A stretch of DNA of 46,755 nucleotides from an uncultured Porphyromonadaceae bacterium (GCA_947174335.1 CAMWIM010000012.1:1-46755); one strand, 5' to 3'. Shown: positions 36,397 through 44,578, counted from the first letter of the stretch. Program-made: numbers and translations. The notes: generated from the letters alone by a model not told the origin.

Positions 36397-36591
36397 ATGA
36401 AAAAATCTTCGTTATTGGCTTTGATAGGTGTAGGGTTAATGATACTAATTAACCTCTATTATCTTTTGACCAATCATTTTGCTCTTTATGAGTATTTTTA
36501 TGCGATAAGTACTGTCGCTAATTTCATAAATATTGTGGCTTGGGTACTTATCGGCCAATTCTTTTTTAAACTTTACAATAAAACTAAATAA
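36397..36591 (+). CDS. Small membrane protein, unknown
   Basis: A 64-residue protein with two hydrophobic segments (about 5-25 and 37-57) and a lysine-rich C-terminus. I do not recognise it. It begins 24 nt after the 3' arm of the structured RNA and stops one base before the next ATG, so the two small genes are probably translated together. A -7-like TACATTTG at 36327-36334 could give it its own promoter. Confidence 0.6.
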   Translation: MKKSSLLALIGVGLMILINLYYLLTNHFALYEYFYAISTVANFINIVAWVLIGQFFFKLYNKTK

Positions 36592-36592
36592 T

Positions 36593-36955
36593 ATGGAAGA
36601 AGAAAAAATTAACGAACTTTTTGAAGTTGAGGATAAGAATTCAAACGAAACCATTATAAAAAATATGGTTAATAATATAGAATCAGATGCTGCGAGTAAG
36701 GGATTAATAAAAGCATCCAATATAAGTCGTTTCTTTATGGGGCTTGGAATTGCGATTATTGTTATTGGAGTTTTTGTTTTCATTGTTAGTCTTGATAGCT
36801 ATGGGTCTAAATCAGAGATATTTGCTATTACAGGTATATCTTGCGTTTTTTACGGTGTTTTGAATGTTATATTTTTTTATATTATATCAAAAATACTAAT
36901 TGGATTATCTGTAATGACAAAGGCTTCGGAGACTTATCTAAAAGATAAATCGTAA
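36593..36955 (+). CDS. Small membrane protein with acidic N-terminal region, unknown
   Basis: A 120-residue protein: a charged, soluble N-terminal half (MEEEKINELFEVED, about 1-45) and two transmembrane helices (about 47-67 and 78-103), ending KDKS. It is placed at ATG 36593; the frame is open back to 36533 but overlaps the previous gene. Not recognised. It shares with its neighbour an AT-rich composition that differs from the surrounding housekeeping genes. Confidence 0.65.
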   Translation: MEEEKINELFEVEDKNSNETIIKNMVNNIESDAASKGLIKASNISRFFMGLGIAIIVIGVFVFIVSLDSYGSKSEIFAITGISCVFYGVLNVIFFYIISKILIGLSVMTKASETYLKDKS

Positions 36956-37026
36956 ATATCTTAAAAGTAGAAATGCTTTTTAAGGTAAAAAGATAGTCAC
37001 TATTCGACAAAACATTTCCAATAGAA

Positions 37027-37065
37027 AAAGCGGGTCCCAGATTTTATAATTCCGGGACCTGCTTT
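37027..37065. terminator. Bidirectional terminator
   Basis: AAAGCGGGTCCC pairs with GGGACCTGCTTT across a spacer of about 15 nt, with T-rich sequence after the stem on the minus strand (TTTTTC) and ATTAG on the plus. It separates the small membrane genes from the convergent cupin gene. Confidence 0.82.
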
Positions 37066-37116
37066 ATTAGTTAGAATTGTTTTATTATAATGGTGTGTAG
37101 TGATGTAAGAACTTTT

Positions 37117-37527
37117 TCAAAGTTTATTTTCGCGTTCAGTGACTTCAGCATCTGTCATGGTGTAGCCACCGAGGCTGCCTTCCTTAGCCTGAATGCAGAT
37201 ATAGACCATTGGTTCGGCTGAGGTGCATTTGAGATTGCGGTCGCAGTTGGTTGAAACTTTAATGACAGAACCTTCTGCAATGTCAAACACGTCATCGTTT
37301 ACCTGGAATTTTCCGGCACCTGAGAGAATAATGTAGTTTTCTTCATTATCCTTGTGGCTGTGGAAGAAAGGAACAGCAGCACCGGTTGGTAATGAACCGA
37401 AAGAGATTTCGCATGAAGTTGCACCGGTTGCATCTTTTACAAACTGTTTGCCCTCAAAACCTTTGAGAGAACCTACTGATACATGGCTGAATTTTTCGCC
37501 TGAATTAAGAACTTTTACTTCGCTCAT
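37117..37527 (-). CDS. Cupin-domain protein
   Basis: A 136-residue single-domain cupin. Motif 1 is PFFHSHKDNEENYIILSGAGKF (metal ligands H, H, E expected), and motif 2 lies in DIAEGSVIKVS. Function cannot be told from the fold alone; such proteins include isomerases, dioxygenases and sensors. It is transcribed away from an HxlR-type regulator with a shared palindrome-bearing intergenic region, so it is the likely regulated target, perhaps a response to a reactive small molecule. Confidence 0.85.
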   Translation of the reverse strand: MSEVKVLNSGEKFSHVSVGSLKGFEGKQFVKDATGATSCEISFGSLPTGAAVPFFHSHKDNEENYIILSGAGKFQVNDDVFDIAEGSVIKVSTNCDRNLKCTSAEPMVYICIQAKEGSLGGYTMTDAEVTERENKL

Positions 37528-37590
37528 AGCTATATATTTTAAAAATTATGTTTAACTTTGCGGCAGAAAGCCACTTTCATTTTGATAGTG

Positions 37591-37621
37591 CAAATTTAAA
37601 ATCTATTTTCCAAATAAACAA
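37591..37621 (-). promoter_or_regulatory. Promoter of the cupin gene
   Basis: Minus-strand TAAATTTG (37591-37598) with TTG (37619-37621) 20 nt upstream. Confidence 0.75.
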
Positions 37622-37624
37622 CAC

Positions 37625-37659
37625 GTTACCGGTCAGATAGTCACTTACTTTGAGGTAAC
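37625..37659. promoter_or_regulatory. Candidate HxlR operator
   Basis: GTTACC (37625-37630) and GGTAAC (37654-37659) form an inverted repeat with 23 nt between the arms. It sits just upstream of the cupin -33 element and just before the hxlR start (37671), overlapping a near-consensus TTACTTTG. This is the position expected for autoregulation plus control of the divergent gene. Confidence 0.5.
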
Positions 37660-37670
37660 CATTCTTGAAA

Positions 37671-38033
37671 ATGAGCCGATTACAGCTAAAAGAAAATTTA
37701 AAAAAATATACAGGCATCGATTCATGCCCGATTCGCAACGTCATCTCCCGATTTTCGGGAAAATGGTCAATGCTAATTCTCTGCGTTCTCGCCGAGAATC
37801 CCGCCACCCGTTTCAATGAAATCGGCAAAGCAATTCCCGACCTCTCACCCAAAGTCCTTACGGAAACACTCAAAAATCTTGAGCGCGACGGACTCATCTC
37901 ACGTCACCTATATGCTGAAATCCCGCCTCGCGTAGAGTATTCCCTTACTCCACTCGGCAAAACCCTCATCCCACACCTCGAAAATCTCATTGGTTGGGCA
38001 ATTGACAACTTCGATGCAATAAAAGCGGAATAG
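37671..38033 (+). CDS. HxlR-family winged-helix transcriptional regulator
   Basis: A 120-residue DNA-binding protein. The HxlR signature is clear: CPIRNVISRFSGKWSMLIL near residues 17-36, with the Cys of the family, then TRFNEIGKAIPDLSPKVLTETLKNLERDGLISR (recognition helix and turn) and PPRVEYSLTPLGKTL. Several relatives sense quinones or aldehydes through this Cys. I chose ATG 37671 over TTG 37665. DUF1810 follows 22 bp later on the same strand. Confidence 0.92.
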   Translation: MSRLQLKENLKKYTGIDSCPIRNVISRFSGKWSMLILCVLAENPATRFNEIGKAIPDLSPKVLTETLKNLERDGLISRHLYAEIPPRVEYSLTPLGKTLIPHLENLIGWAIDNFDAIKAE

Positions 38034-38055
38034 TACCATAAATAAGTTTAAAAAA

Positions 38056-38496
38056 ATGACAAACCGAGCTGACAAGTATAATCTGCATCGCTTTATCGAA
38101 GCCCAGGATGTCGTTTATCCAATCGTCCTTAAAGAATTGGTCGAAGGACGTAAACGCTCTCATTGGATGTGGTATATATTCCCACAACTTAAGGGGTTGG
38201 GATATTCATATAACTCAGAGTTCTATGGAATTTCGAGCTTGGAAGAAGCAACAGCCTATCTTTCTGACCCGATTTTGGACCAACGCTTAAGAGAAACCAC
38301 AACCATATTACAAAATATCTCCGGCAATGACATAATCTCAATTTTAGGACCCATTGATGCCCTGAAATTACATTCATCAATGACCCTATTTGATAAAGCC
38401 TCTCCCAATGACATCTTCGACCAACTCCTAGCCAAATATTTCAACGGCAAACGCGATGAAAACACCCTGAAATTATTAGAAGAAAAATTAAAGTGA
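38056..38496 (+). CDS. DUF1810 family protein
   Basis: A 146-residue soluble protein matching DUF1810: DKYNLHRFIEAQ, GRKRSHWMWYIFPQLKGLG, YGISSLEEATAYL and a C-terminal FDKASP segment are the family blocks. Function unknown. It lies in the same direction as hxlR and may be part of its regulon. Confidence 0.9.
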   Translation: MTNRADKYNLHRFIEAQDVVYPIVLKELVEGRKRSHWMWYIFPQLKGLGYSYNSEFYGISSLEEATAYLSDPILDQRLRETTTILQNISGNDIISILGPIDALKLHSSMTLFDKASPNDIFDQLLAKYFNGKRDENTLKLLEEKLK

Positions 38497-38550
38497 CTAC
38501 TGAATAGTTAGTGTTTTACTTAGTCTCTACATAGTTTTGAGCAATGATTC

Positions 38551-38741
38551 CCAGCCCAATGATAGACAATGAGAGTCAGGTGCTCTAAAAATAAAAAAGC
38601 CAATCAGATTGTTGCTGACAGGCTTGTTAGTGGTCCCACTTGGGCTTGAACCAAGGACTCCCTGCACAATGATAGACAATGTGAGTCAGGTGCTCTAAAA
38701 ATAAACAAGCCAATCAGATTGTTACTGACAGGCTTGTTTTG
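38551..38741 (-). repeat. Two tandem degenerate tRNA + terminator units
   Basis: Downstream of the intact tRNA(CAT), its 3' half plus terminator are repeated with a period of 110 bp. The middle copy (tRNA part 38631-38696) keeps the acceptor 3' strand and T-arm letter for letter and part of the anticodon stem, but lacks the tRNA 5' end and has CACAATGATAGACAATGT (38665-38682, plus strand) where the intact gene has ATTAT (38776-38780). The distal copy keeps only AGAGCACCTGACTC (38573-38586) and the shared 14 nt AATGATAGACAATG (38558-38571). Hairpins AAGCC/GGCTT follow each copy. They cannot make normal tRNA. Confidence 0.9.
38695..38739 (-). terminator. Terminator of tRNA(CAT)
   Basis: Nine-bp stem 38703-38711 with 38731-38739 (AAACAAGCC/GGCTTGTTT), then TATTTTT on the minus strand. 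A near copy lies at 38585-38629, behind the first degenerate unit. Confidence 0.8.
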
Positions 38742-38815
38742 TGGTCCCACTTGGGCTTGAACCAAGGACTCCCTGATTATGAGTCAGGTGCTCTGACCAA
38801 CTGAGCTATAGGACC
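38742..38815 (-). tRNA. tRNA with CAT anticodon (elongator Met or Ile2)
   Basis: A complete 74-nt cloverleaf: acceptor GGTCCTA with TGGGACC and discriminator A, D-arm GCTC/GAGC, anticodon stem CTGA/TCAG with CAT at 38779-38781, T-arm CTTGG-TTCAAGC-CCAAG. CCA is not encoded. It is not the initiator, whose first pair is mismatched. The choice between Met and the lysidine-modified Ile2 needs a covariance search. Confidence 0.93.
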
Positions 38816-38834
38816 GGGAAAAATTTTCCGAGTG

Positions 38835-38866
38835 CAAAGGTAGTGCTTTATTTGGTAAGTTGCAAA
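38835..38866 (-). promoter_or_regulatory. Promoter of tRNA(CAT)
   Basis: Minus-strand TACCTTTG (38835-38842), 20-nt spacer, TTTG (38863-38866): a full consensus match 20 nt before the tRNA. Confidence 0.82.
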
Positions 38867-38902
38867 TATTTTGGATTAAAATATTGTTGGACCCCGGGAC
38901 TG

Positions 38903-39586
38903 CTATTTTTTTCGACCGGCAACATATAGCTTTACGATATCCTCATATTTATAGGGAGTGTAAAGGGACCCGAGACGAAATCCCGAAGATCTGGAATAAA
39001 GTTGTGACTTATCAGAAAGTAGTTCGACAAGTTCTTCATCATCAGAAAAAAATACAGAAAGCCATTTCCTTGTTTTACTACTGCTGAAAATTGAGAATGG
39101 AACATGTACAAACGCTCCATCCTGCTTCTGAAAAAAGAACGGACTGCTAAGTGTAGTTGAAAAATATATTTTGTCGTTTATCTGTTTTATTTCGGAAAAG
39201 CAAGACCATAAGTTGACAAATTCGCCAGTATTTTGAAGTGCGAACCATTGACGGGAGGGCTCTCTTTTTTTACTGTTGTGCCCACGATTCAGATTATATT
39301 CACCTGTTTCAATATCGAATGACCCATAGGTGTGCCAACAGATAATCTGTTTATTATCAGGATATTTAGAGTGCCAGAAAATAATATGTCCAATTGAGTC
39401 TGCGTTTATTTTTTGTTTTTCTCCATCAATTTTTAGAGCCACTTCCTTATCCCAAGATTTGGGTAGGTTTATCTCAACATTTTCTATTACCGTTCCATTT
39501 TTCATTACGACACTGGATAGCACATTATTTTTTGCAGCACAAATTGTAACAGAAAAAACAAGCAGTAATAACAATTTAATTCTCAT
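38903..39586 (-). CDS. Secreted hypothetical protein
   Basis: About 227 residues with a signal peptide (MRIKLLLLLVFSVTICAAK, cleavage probably after CAA). No family recognised. The mature part is rich in Trp, Lys and Ser, with IIFWHSKYP and a repeated aromatic pattern, and a C-terminal YEDIVKLYVAGRKK. I prefer ATG 39586 to 39598. The promoter has a -7 element but no -33 element; a CRP-type palindrome stands in its place. Confidence 0.7.
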   Translation of the reverse strand: MRIKLLLLLVFSVTICAAKNNVLSSVVMKNGTVIENVEINLPKSWDKEVALKIDGEKQKINADSIGHIIFWHSKYPDNKQIICWHTYGSFDIETGEYNLNRGHNSKKREPSRQWFALQNTGEFVNLWSCFSEIKQINDKIYFSTTLSSPFFFQKQDGAFVHVPFSIFSSSKTRKWLSVFFSDDEELVELLSDKSQLYSRSSGFRLGSLYTPYKYEDIVKLYVAGRKK

Positions 39587-39623
39587 AAACTTTGGCATAA
39601 ATTAATGGTTATAGATTATACCA

Positions 39624-39631
39624 CAAATTTA
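39624..39631 (-). promoter_or_regulatory. -7 element of the secreted hypothetical gene
   Basis: Minus-strand TAAATTTG; no TTTG at the usual spacing upstream. Confidence 0.65.
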
Positions 39632-39652
39632 TGGAGAATAAACGAGAGTAGG

Positions 39653-39668
39653 TGTGACAAATGTCACA
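39653..39668. promoter_or_regulatory. CRP/FNR-type palindrome
   Basis: TGTGACAAATGTCACA, a TGTGA-N6-TCACA inverted repeat (arms of 7 bp, perfect). Its centre lies roughly 43 nt upstream of the start predicted from the -7 element at 39624-39631, the position of a class II activator site. Confidence 0.6.
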
Positions 39669-39713
39669 TTTTACCAAATAATTTTTATATTAGATTTTTT
39701 TCATCAACAACTA

Positions 39714-42497
39714 CTAAAATCTTCGACCCGGTCCGCTGTGACGACCCGGACCACCGGGACCCATTCGGCGGTCTTGGGGTTGATTACCTTTACCAAATGT
39801 ATTAAACTTATAGGTGAAAGTAAACATGAAGTAACGCGACAGAGTGTTGTATTCAGTATCTTCGGTATATCGGTAGTTGTATGTACGCGATGTGTTGTTT
39901 TGTTGGCGTAATAGGTCGTAAGCCTTAACCGATATTGTCGCAGATTTTCCGCGGAGGAACTGGTAGGCGATTGTTGCATTCCACATCCATGATTTTGTAT
40001 TGAACCCGGTTGAATAACCGCTTGATTGGGTATAGTTGAGGTCGGTTGACAATACGATGTTCCACGGCGTGTAATATGTTCCGTCAAATCTACCTCCATA
40101 GTTATGAACCATCTGATTGTTTGTCGCAACAGTGTTGGCTGATGTCTGCAAGCGATAGAACGGACGTATTTCAAATTCGAGGTTGTCGGGGCGGAATGCT
40201 ATTCCAAACGATTCGTTCCACATAACCGAGCGTGAACGGTTGCGCATCGCATTTGTGAAACCGATTTGTTGATTAAAGTTTAGGAACATCATGTTGCTGA
40301 ATGTCCATGTGCGACGTTTGAACGGTAATGAAATCATATTCATCAAGCGGGCGCTCCAAACACCGTTGACGTTTTCATATGTAGTTATTTGTCCCGAAGT
40401 TTCGGCATCGGTAATTGTATTTGATACAATCGAATTTTGTGTCGCTGACATGTTAACCATCAACATGATAGATCTTTGAGCTTCCATGTTGAAGTCTTGG
40501 AATCGGAATTCGACATTATGTGTAAAGGTTGGGGCGAGGTTGGGGTTGCCGATTACAACACGCAGGGGGTCGGAGTAATCGGGCACCGGTTGCAACTGGG
40601 TCATTGACGGTTGAGAGCTACGTCCGCGATAGTTAACCATCATTGAGCGCGATTTTGACATCTTATAGCGGAAACGAGTGTAGGGTGCATAGTTCCATAC
40701 CCATCGTTCGGGAATCGTTCGACGGTCGTCAAGAACATTGAGGCTCTTCGACATTGAGGGTACAAATGCCAATCCGGCATCAAGATAGAAGTCTTTTGAT
40801 ACTTTTTTATATCCGACACTAATGTTTTGTGTGAAGTAATTGTTGCGGAACTCGTTGCTTAATGAATCGTTGAATATGAGATAATTGGAGTCGATTATCG
40901 GATTCATCGGGTCAGCATAGTCAATGGGATGATCATAGACCTTTTTATCAGAGTTGTTCCATCGGTAGTTCATTCGATAGGTAAATGTCAGGAAGTTACC
41001 TTTTTTTACATTACCGAGCGGTTCAGTCCAAGTTACGCGGGCGTTAACCGAATTTGACCATGTATGGCTGTCAAGATATTGATCCCAGAGTGATATGGAG
41101 TCGAGACGGAAAAAGCGGTTCCATGAATATGTATTCTCATCTTCACGAGTATTTGACAGTTGATAGTTTGCCTGAATCGAGAATGAACGACCACGATGTC
41201 GTTTGAAATTATGACTGTAGATAAGGTTACCTCCAAATTCATACGATTTTCCGTGCGATTCTGAATTGTTGATAGAGCGTGTTACCGAATCACGTAGTGC
41301 GTTACCTGCACGATTCAACGACTCGCCAAGACTTTCTGAATCGTTTACGTTATAGCTGAATCGCGGACGGAAGTCAAAAGTGTTGAATGAGTCGGGTTTC
41401 CATTCAATTCTGAAGTCGGTATTGAAGTTATGTCCCTTGTCATAGGCCTGAGTGAGAGACGATTCAGTCGGGAATGAATCGTTGAAGAGATATTCACGTT
41501 CACGGCGGGTATAATTATCGCGACTTGAATGAGCATATCTCACATTACCCCCGACACGGAAAATTTCTTTATTCCCGACATTGAAGTTGACACCAAAAGT
41601 TTGAGATGTGTTTATACCACGATTACCGCCAAATCGACGGAAGCGGTTACCGTTACCATCGGTAAATCCCATATCGTTGGTATTGTTGGCACCTCCGAGA
41701 AATGTAATTTGATTGTCATTCCAGAAACGGTTGATGTTAAATCCAACCTGATAACGGGAATCAGTGCCATAACCGCCTTCAACTGTTCCAAACCATCCGT
41801 TTTTCATTCCTTTTTTGACTGTCAGATTTATGACGGTTTCATCCTCGCCATCGTCCACACCGGTCAAACGTGCAAGATCGCTCTTACGGTCAACCACCTG
41901 TAGTTTGTCAATCATGTTGACAGGGAGATTTTTTGACGCAACTTTTGGGTCATCGCTAAAAAATTCTTTACCGTCGACAAGTATTTTTTTTACCTCTTTA
42001 CCGTTAGATGTGATTTTTCCATCAGAATCGACTTCAACGCCCGGTAATCTTTTCAAAAGATCTTCAATTACAGCATTAGGTTGGGTTTTGTAAGAATCGG
42101 CATTAAATTCAATAGTGTCCTCTTTTACGGTAATCGGAGTCTTTACAGCTGTCACGACAGCTTCTTTTAAAGTTATAGAAGATTCTTCGAGTATGATTTC
42201 GCCGACTTTAACTGACGCATTTTTTATCTCAACATTAGCAAATTTGCGTTTATATCCTACATAAGTATATTCGACGATGTATTTTCCTGAACGGAGTCCG
42301 GCAATTGAAAACACCCCATCCATATTTGCAGCGCCACCTTTAACGTAGGTGCTGTCTTTTGCCGACAGAACTCGTACTCCGGCTTCAGGTAGAGGTTCTT
42401 TGGTTTGGTCAACGATTGATCCCGATATATTATAGGCTTGTATTGTTGCTGCACAGAGTAATTGAAGGATGAATAGGAGTAATACTCGACGTATCAT
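39714..42497 (-). CDS. Outer-membrane beta-barrel protein with carboxypeptidase-like regulatory domain
   Basis: A 927-residue protein of the TonB-dependent-receptor-like outer membrane family (OMP_b-brl_3 type). Signal peptide about 1-21; carboxypeptidase-regulatory-like domain about 23-105 (SGSIVDQTKEPLPEAGV); a plug-like region about 115-230 with AVIEDLLKRLPGVEVDSDG; then a barrel to residue 895 with alternating aromatic strands. The end is a Gly/Pro/Arg-rich tail (RRMGPGGPGRHSGPGRRF) rather than the final strand aromatic, so the last strand probably ends at KFNTFG. It is not a SusC: there is no SusD neighbour. Substrate unknown. No clear promoter in the 130 bp upstream. Confidence 0.9.
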   Translation of the reverse strand: MIRRVLLLFILQLLCAATIQAYNISGSIVDQTKEPLPEAGVRVLSAKDSTYVKGGAANMDGVFSIAGLRSGKYIVEYTYVGYKRKFANVEIKNASVKVGEIILEESSITLKEAVVTAVKTPITVKEDTIEFNADSYKTQPNAVIEDLLKRLPGVEVDSDGKITSNGKEVKKILVDGKEFFSDDPKVASKNLPVNMIDKLQVVDRKSDLARLTGVDDGEDETVINLTVKKGMKNGWFGTVEGGYGTDSRYQVGFNINRFWNDNQITFLGGANNTNDMGFTDGNGNRFRRFGGNRGINTSQTFGVNFNVGNKEIFRVGGNVRYAHSSRDNYTRREREYLFNDSFPTESSLTQAYDKGHNFNTDFRIEWKPDSFNTFDFRPRFSYNVNDSESLGESLNRAGNALRDSVTRSINNSESHGKSYEFGGNLIYSHNFKRHRGRSFSIQANYQLSNTREDENTYSWNRFFRLDSISLWDQYLDSHTWSNSVNARVTWTEPLGNVKKGNFLTFTYRMNYRWNNSDKKVYDHPIDYADPMNPIIDSNYLIFNDSLSNEFRNNYFTQNISVGYKKVSKDFYLDAGLAFVPSMSKSLNVLDDRRTIPERWVWNYAPYTRFRYKMSKSRSMMVNYRGRSSQPSMTQLQPVPDYSDPLRVVIGNPNLAPTFTHNVEFRFQDFNMEAQRSIMLMVNMSATQNSIVSNTITDAETSGQITTYENVNGVWSARLMNMISLPFKRRTWTFSNMMFLNFNQQIGFTNAMRNRSRSVMWNESFGIAFRPDNLEFEIRPFYRLQTSANTVATNNQMVHNYGGRFDGTYYTPWNIVLSTDLNYTQSSGYSTGFNTKSWMWNATIAYQFLRGKSATISVKAYDLLRQQNNTSRTYNYRYTEDTEYNTLSRYFMFTFTYKFNTFGKGNQPQDRRMGPGGPGRHSGPGRRF

Positions 42498-42586
42498 TTG
42501 AATAAATAATGGATTGATAATGTGTGATGATTGTTGTAGAGAATGTGCTACTCTGCTAAGACCTCAAAAGTCGTGAAAAGTAAAAT

Positions 42587-42621
42587 AATCAACCGTCAAA
42601 AAGTGTTAATGACGGTTGATT
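42587..42621 (-). terminator. Hairpin after the CNNM gene
   Basis: Perfect 12-bp stem AATCAACCGTCA (42587-42598) with TGACGGTTGATT (42610-42621). On the minus strand it is followed by ATTTTACTTTTC, a weak T tract; on the plus strand by TATTTTTTATT. Confidence 0.7.
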
Positions 42622-42629
42622 AATATTTT

Positions 42630-43916
42630 TTATTCACTTTTATGCTCGTGAACTGTTACCTTGATGAGCTCAAGTCGTGTTTCGGTTTTCTTCATAACCT
42701 CAAAAGTGAGGTCGCCCAAAACTATTTCTTCTCCTTGCTCGGGGATAGAGCCGAGAGAATGAAGGATATATCCGGCAAGAGTTTGATAATCATCATCTTC
42801 GGGTATGTCAACAGGGTATGTCTCGTTAAGATATTCAATTTCGATTCGCCCTGAGAATTCATAGGTATTTGGACCGATTTGACGTTGAATTATACGCGCA
42901 TGGTCGTGCTCGTCCTGAATATCCCCAAATATTTCTTCAACAAGGTCTTCGAGCGTGACCATACCGGCTGTTCCGCCAAACTCATCAACAATAATGGCGA
43001 TTGATCTTTTCTCGGCAAGCAGACGCTTCATCATTTTGTTGGCTTTGAGCGTCTCAGGAGCATAAATTACCTCCTTGATATTGTCTTTCCATGATTTGTC
43101 ACGGTGGAAAAGTTCCGAAACATGGATATATCCCAAAATATTGTCGATATCCTCTTTATATACAATGATTTTTGAACGCCCTGATTTGGTGAATAAGTCG
43201 CTGAGTTGCTGCTCTGTAGTGTTATCAACATCAACGGCGACGATTTCGTTGCGCGGAATCATACAATCACGAAGGTGTATTTGTGAAAAATCGAGGGCAT
43301 TGTGGAATATCTTAACCTCATTTTCTATCTCTTCAGACGAGTTACCGTTGTGATCAATTGATCGTTCAAGGTATTGGTTGAGATCGCCTACCGACAGATA
43401 ACCAAGTGAACTCTCAGTGTCTTTGATGCCGAAAATTTTCATCAACGTTTTTGATATCCATGTTGTAAACATTGAAATCGGGTACAGAATAACGTAAATG
43501 GCAAATATCGGAATCGAGAAAAATTTCAGCGACGTATTGGGGTTGATGCTGAAAATCGTTTTGGGTATAAACTCGCCTGAAATGAGGATTACACCGGTCG
43601 AAATCAGCGATGAAAAAATAAGTATCAAGGCTTCGTTTGAAACGCATGACTGAAGCCAATTATCAATAACTTCAGCAGCTTTCTGACCGTACACAACAAG
43701 CGCGATGTTATTACCAACAAGAATAGTAGAGATGAAAAACGACGGATTGTTGTAGAATACATTAAGTATACGTGAAACCGTACCGCCACGTTTTATGTCA
43801 AGCTCTACCCTGACGCGGTCGCCGGTCACAAACGCCATTTCAACACCCGAGAATATGGCTGAAAAAATCAGTGTTACAATTATTAATAAATACTTAGCTA
43901 ATAAATCGTCGGTCAT
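42630..43916 (-). CDS. CNNM/CorC-type membrane protein (DUF21-CBS-CorC_HlyC)
   Basis: A 428-residue protein: DUF21 membrane domain (about 1-180, four helices, starting with SAIFSGVEMAF), a CBS pair (about 205-325, LRDCMIPRNEIVAVD and AIIVDEFGGTAGMVTLEDLVEEI), and a CorC_HlyC domain (about 340-420). Members of the family are magnesium or cobalt efflux proteins, and the Bacteroidetes version is often called hemolysin-related or GldE-like. It overlaps lptC by 4 bp, so the two are probably translationally coupled. Confidence 0.93.
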   Translation of the reverse strand: MTDDLLAKYLLIIVTLIFSAIFSGVEMAFVTGDRVRVELDIKRGGTVSRILNVFYNNPSFFISTILVGNNIALVVYGQKAAEVIDNWLQSCVSNEALILIFSSLISTGVILISGEFIPKTIFSINPNTSLKFFSIPIFAIYVILYPISMFTTWISKTLMKIFGIKDTESSLGYLSVGDLNQYLERSIDHNGNSSEEIENEVKIFHNALDFSQIHLRDCMIPRNEIVAVDVDNTTEQQLSDLFTKSGRSKIIVYKEDIDNILGYIHVSELFHRDKSWKDNIKEVIYAPETLKANKMMKRLLAEKRSIAIIVDEFGGTAGMVTLEDLVEEIFGDIQDEHDHARIIQRQIGPNTYEFSGRIEIEYLNETYPVDIPEDDDYQTLAGYILHSLGSIPEQGEEIVLGDLTFEVMKKTETRLELIKVTVHEHKSE

Positions 43917-44569
43917 TTTTTTACTTCTGATTGAATTGTATCACTCTGTATTGTAGTGGAATCTGTAATTTCACTTTCAGTTTTGTGCTCTGGCACGGGG
44001 AAAATGCCTGACGGACGGTTGACTGTGTAATTTGTCATCTGTTCATTTGAAGTGAAACCATACCCCTCAATTATACGGTTTGAACGTTCGATATGAATGA
44101 ACGAATCAGAGTAAACCGAGTGTTTGCCCTGATCCCAAAATATCTGCTGGGTTAAAAATTTGTCACCGGCTGTATTGCGCATTCTCACGTTTCCATCAAG
44201 ACGCCAAACTTTTTTCTGACTAAAATAGACTGCTGAGTCACAGGTTATTGTCGCATCAACCTTCATATTGTTGTCATACTTCTCCATATCGAGACCTTCG
44301 GGAAACTTCCACTGAGGATCGCGCACGTTGTCAAACATAAGCCAAAGAGGGGCAATGATGTGATAGCGTGTATATCCCGAGTCTGATATGAGGGTCGATA
44401 CATCGCGGGTTAGCATAGTCGGCATTTTGTCGACATTTTCGAGAATTATCATTCCCGGCTTAACTTTTTCACGGCATGAGGTTGTCATGGCAGCCATCAT
44501 TATGATTACTACTGTTAACGGCAAAACCATCATTGCCTTTGACCGCGAACACATCCGTGTCTCACTCAT
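43913..44569 (-). CDS. lptC: LPS export protein LptC
   Basis: A 218-residue lipoprotein with a lipobox-like MTTSC near residue 32. The LptC domain spans about 55-190, with YHIIAPLW, DSAVYFSQKKVWRLDGNV and EGYGFTSNEQMTNYTV as family-like strands. LptC bridges LptBFG and LptA in LPS transport. The Bacteroidetes form is anchored as a lipoprotein or single-pass protein. It lies between a porin gene (9 bp gap) and CNNM. Confidence 0.88.
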   Translation of the reverse strand: MSETRMCSRSKAMMVLPLTVVIIMMAAMTTSCREKVKPGMIILENVDKMPTMLTRDVSTLISDSGYTRYHIIAPLWLMFDNVRDPQWKFPEGLDMEKYDNNMKVDATITCDSAVYFSQKKVWRLDGNVRMRNTAGDKFLTQQIFWDQGKHSVYSDSFIHIERSNRIIEGYGFTSNEQMTNYTVNRPSGIFPVPEHKTESEITDSTTIQSDTIQSEVKK

Positions 44570-44578
44570 TTCTATTGA

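Noticed and set aside
38551-38741. CRISPR-like array
   Set aside because: Only two to three copies with a 110-bp period, no unique spacers, and the repeats are clearly tRNA plus terminator sequence.
39714-42497. SusC-type polysaccharide utilisation locus
   Set aside because: No SusD neighbour, no glycoside hydrolase and no sensor gene; the protein fits the smaller beta-barrel family better.
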